6,090 bases of DNA, from contig JAUJMI010000238.1 in assembly GCA_030446945.1 (NCBI GenBank), positions 1 to 6,090 of the forward strand, given 5' to 3'. Positions within the stretch are counted from its first letter, which is position 1. Every line of letters begins with the position of its first letter. This document shows, piece by piece, positions 5,645 through 6,090 of the stretch. The position numbers were made by a program, and so were the translations under genes. Below the pieces are notes generated by a model. That model was not told the DNA's origin and did not search any database. It saw nothing but the letters and a program-made list of their open reading frames with translations. This DNA is from Longimicrobium sp. GTDB lineage: Bacteria > Gemmatimonadota > Gemmatimonadetes > Longimicrobiales > Longimicrobiaceae.

Positions 5645-5666
5645 ATGCGCCGCTGTGCGGCCAGCG

Positions 5667-6077
5667 TCAGGCCGAGCGCTGGGCGCGGTAGCCGGTGCGC
5701 AGCTCGGAGACCCAGCGCGGGCGCTCGCGACCGCTGGCGTCGTAGCCGCGGGCCAGCGACTCCAGCACCTGGTCGGTGGTCTGGAGGCGGGCGCCGGGGT
5801 GCAGGTCCTGCGTGAGCAGGGCGAGCGCGTGGCCCACCTCCTCCTCGCCCACCGCGCCCGGGTGCGCGCCGCCGTACTGCAGGTACCACTTGCGCAGCCT
5901 CCGCAGGGTGGGCGAGTACGGCGCCGTTCCCAGGAGGAACTTCTTGAGCCCGGTGGGGCTCATCCCGATCTCCCGCGCCACGCGCCGCAGCGACGTACCC
6001 TCCACCCGCGCGGACGCCGTGTCGCGAAGGTGCTGGATGTTGGCTTCTTGCGGGTCCCGCGTCCTCTGGAAATCCAT
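5667..6077 (-). CDS. Small helix-turn-helix protein, 136 residues
   Basis: Target unknown. Residues about 29-50 (SLRRVAREIGMSPTGLKKFL and following) form a clear helix-turn-helix: a helix with VAREIG, a turn at MSPTG, and a recognition helix. APYSPTLRRLRKWYLQYG (52-69) is probably a further helix packing against it. The C-terminal half (80-130), with ALALLTQDL, LESLARGYDASG and PRWVSELR, looks helical and may mediate dimerisation. The Arg-rich N-terminus is short. The ATG at 6075-6077 is well supported by GGAGGGAG (6083-6090), whose GGAGG core lies 8 bases upstream at the window edge. I recall many similar short proteins in Longimicrobium-like genomes, but this is memory, not a search. It converges on the ceramide-type operon, so co-transcription is excluded and regulation of that operon is only speculative. 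Its promoter lies outside the window. Confidence 0.75.
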   Translation of the reverse strand: MDFQRTRDPQEANIQHLRDTASARVEGTSLRRVAREIGMSPTGLKKFLLGTAPYSPTLRRLRKWYLQYGGAHPGAVGEEEVGHALALLTQDLHPGARLQTTDQVLESLARGYDASGRERPRWVSELRTGYRAQRSA

Positions 6078-6090
6078 CTCAGCTCCCTCC

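Larger units (their letters stand above)
5313..5666. other. Non-coding gap with hairpins and repeat units between convergent genes
   Basis: This stretch lies between the end of the acyltransferase gene and the end of the convergent helix-turn-helix gene. No credible gene is seen; the open frames across it are low-complexity. Five foldable units occur in 354 bases (5335-5356, 5369-5384, 5432-5449, 5468-5479 and 5614-5644), plus a 6-bp stem at 5540-5553 (GCGAGT/ACTCGC with a two-base loop). No intrinsic terminator with a T tract is evident in either direction. Confidence 0.6.

Noticed and set aside
1..6090. CRISPR array, tRNA, rRNA or transposase gene
   Set aside because: No regularly spaced direct repeats, no tRNA- or rRNA-like segments, and no transposase or integrase motifs were seen on either strand.

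Overview
The window is very GC-rich, bacterial, and looks chromosomal. Gene content and style suggest Gemmatimonadota, perhaps a Longimicrobium-like organism. Three things point that way: a serine palmitoyltransferase of the Bacteroidota-like type, foldable intergenic repeats, and a small helix-turn-helix protein of a kind I recall as common in that group. This placement is inference from memory; nothing in the window is a taxonomic marker.

Layout. Positions 1-237 hold no convincing gene and include a dense run of G and C homopolymers (about 17-150) with G-quadruplex potential. A 56-residue single-pass membrane protein (238-408, minus) has a GTG start and a good ribosome binding site. Divergent from it is a membrane-anchored family 2 glycosyltransferase (538-1692, plus). 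The 261-base gap that follows contains an imperfect inverted repeat (1702-1787), a plausible promoter (1802-1830), a terminator-like hairpin with a T tract (1857-1890) and a second perfect hairpin (1902-1925).

Three tightly packed plus-strand genes come next: an extended short-chain dehydrogenase (1954-2925), a serine palmitoyltransferase (2925-4139, overlapping by one base) and a tandem-domain GNAT-type acyltransferase (4155-5312, 15-base gap). A 354-base gap with several hairpins and repeat units separates them from a convergent helix-turn-helix protein (5667-6077, minus) whose start lies at the right edge.

How they may work together. The three-gene operon has the enzyme classes needed for bacterial ceramide synthesis as described in Caulobacter. 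Spt condenses serine with an acyl thioester to 3-ketosphinganine, a GNAT-related ceramide synthase (bCerS) adds the N-acyl chain, and a dehydrogenase (CerR) reduces the ketone. Spt is recognised firmly from its sequence. The roles of the other two are inferred from fold and context. The upstream glycosyltransferase could act on a lipid such as ceramide, but it is separated by its own intergenic region. The most notable points are this compact candidate ceramide operon and the hairpin-rich, attenuator-like leader before it.
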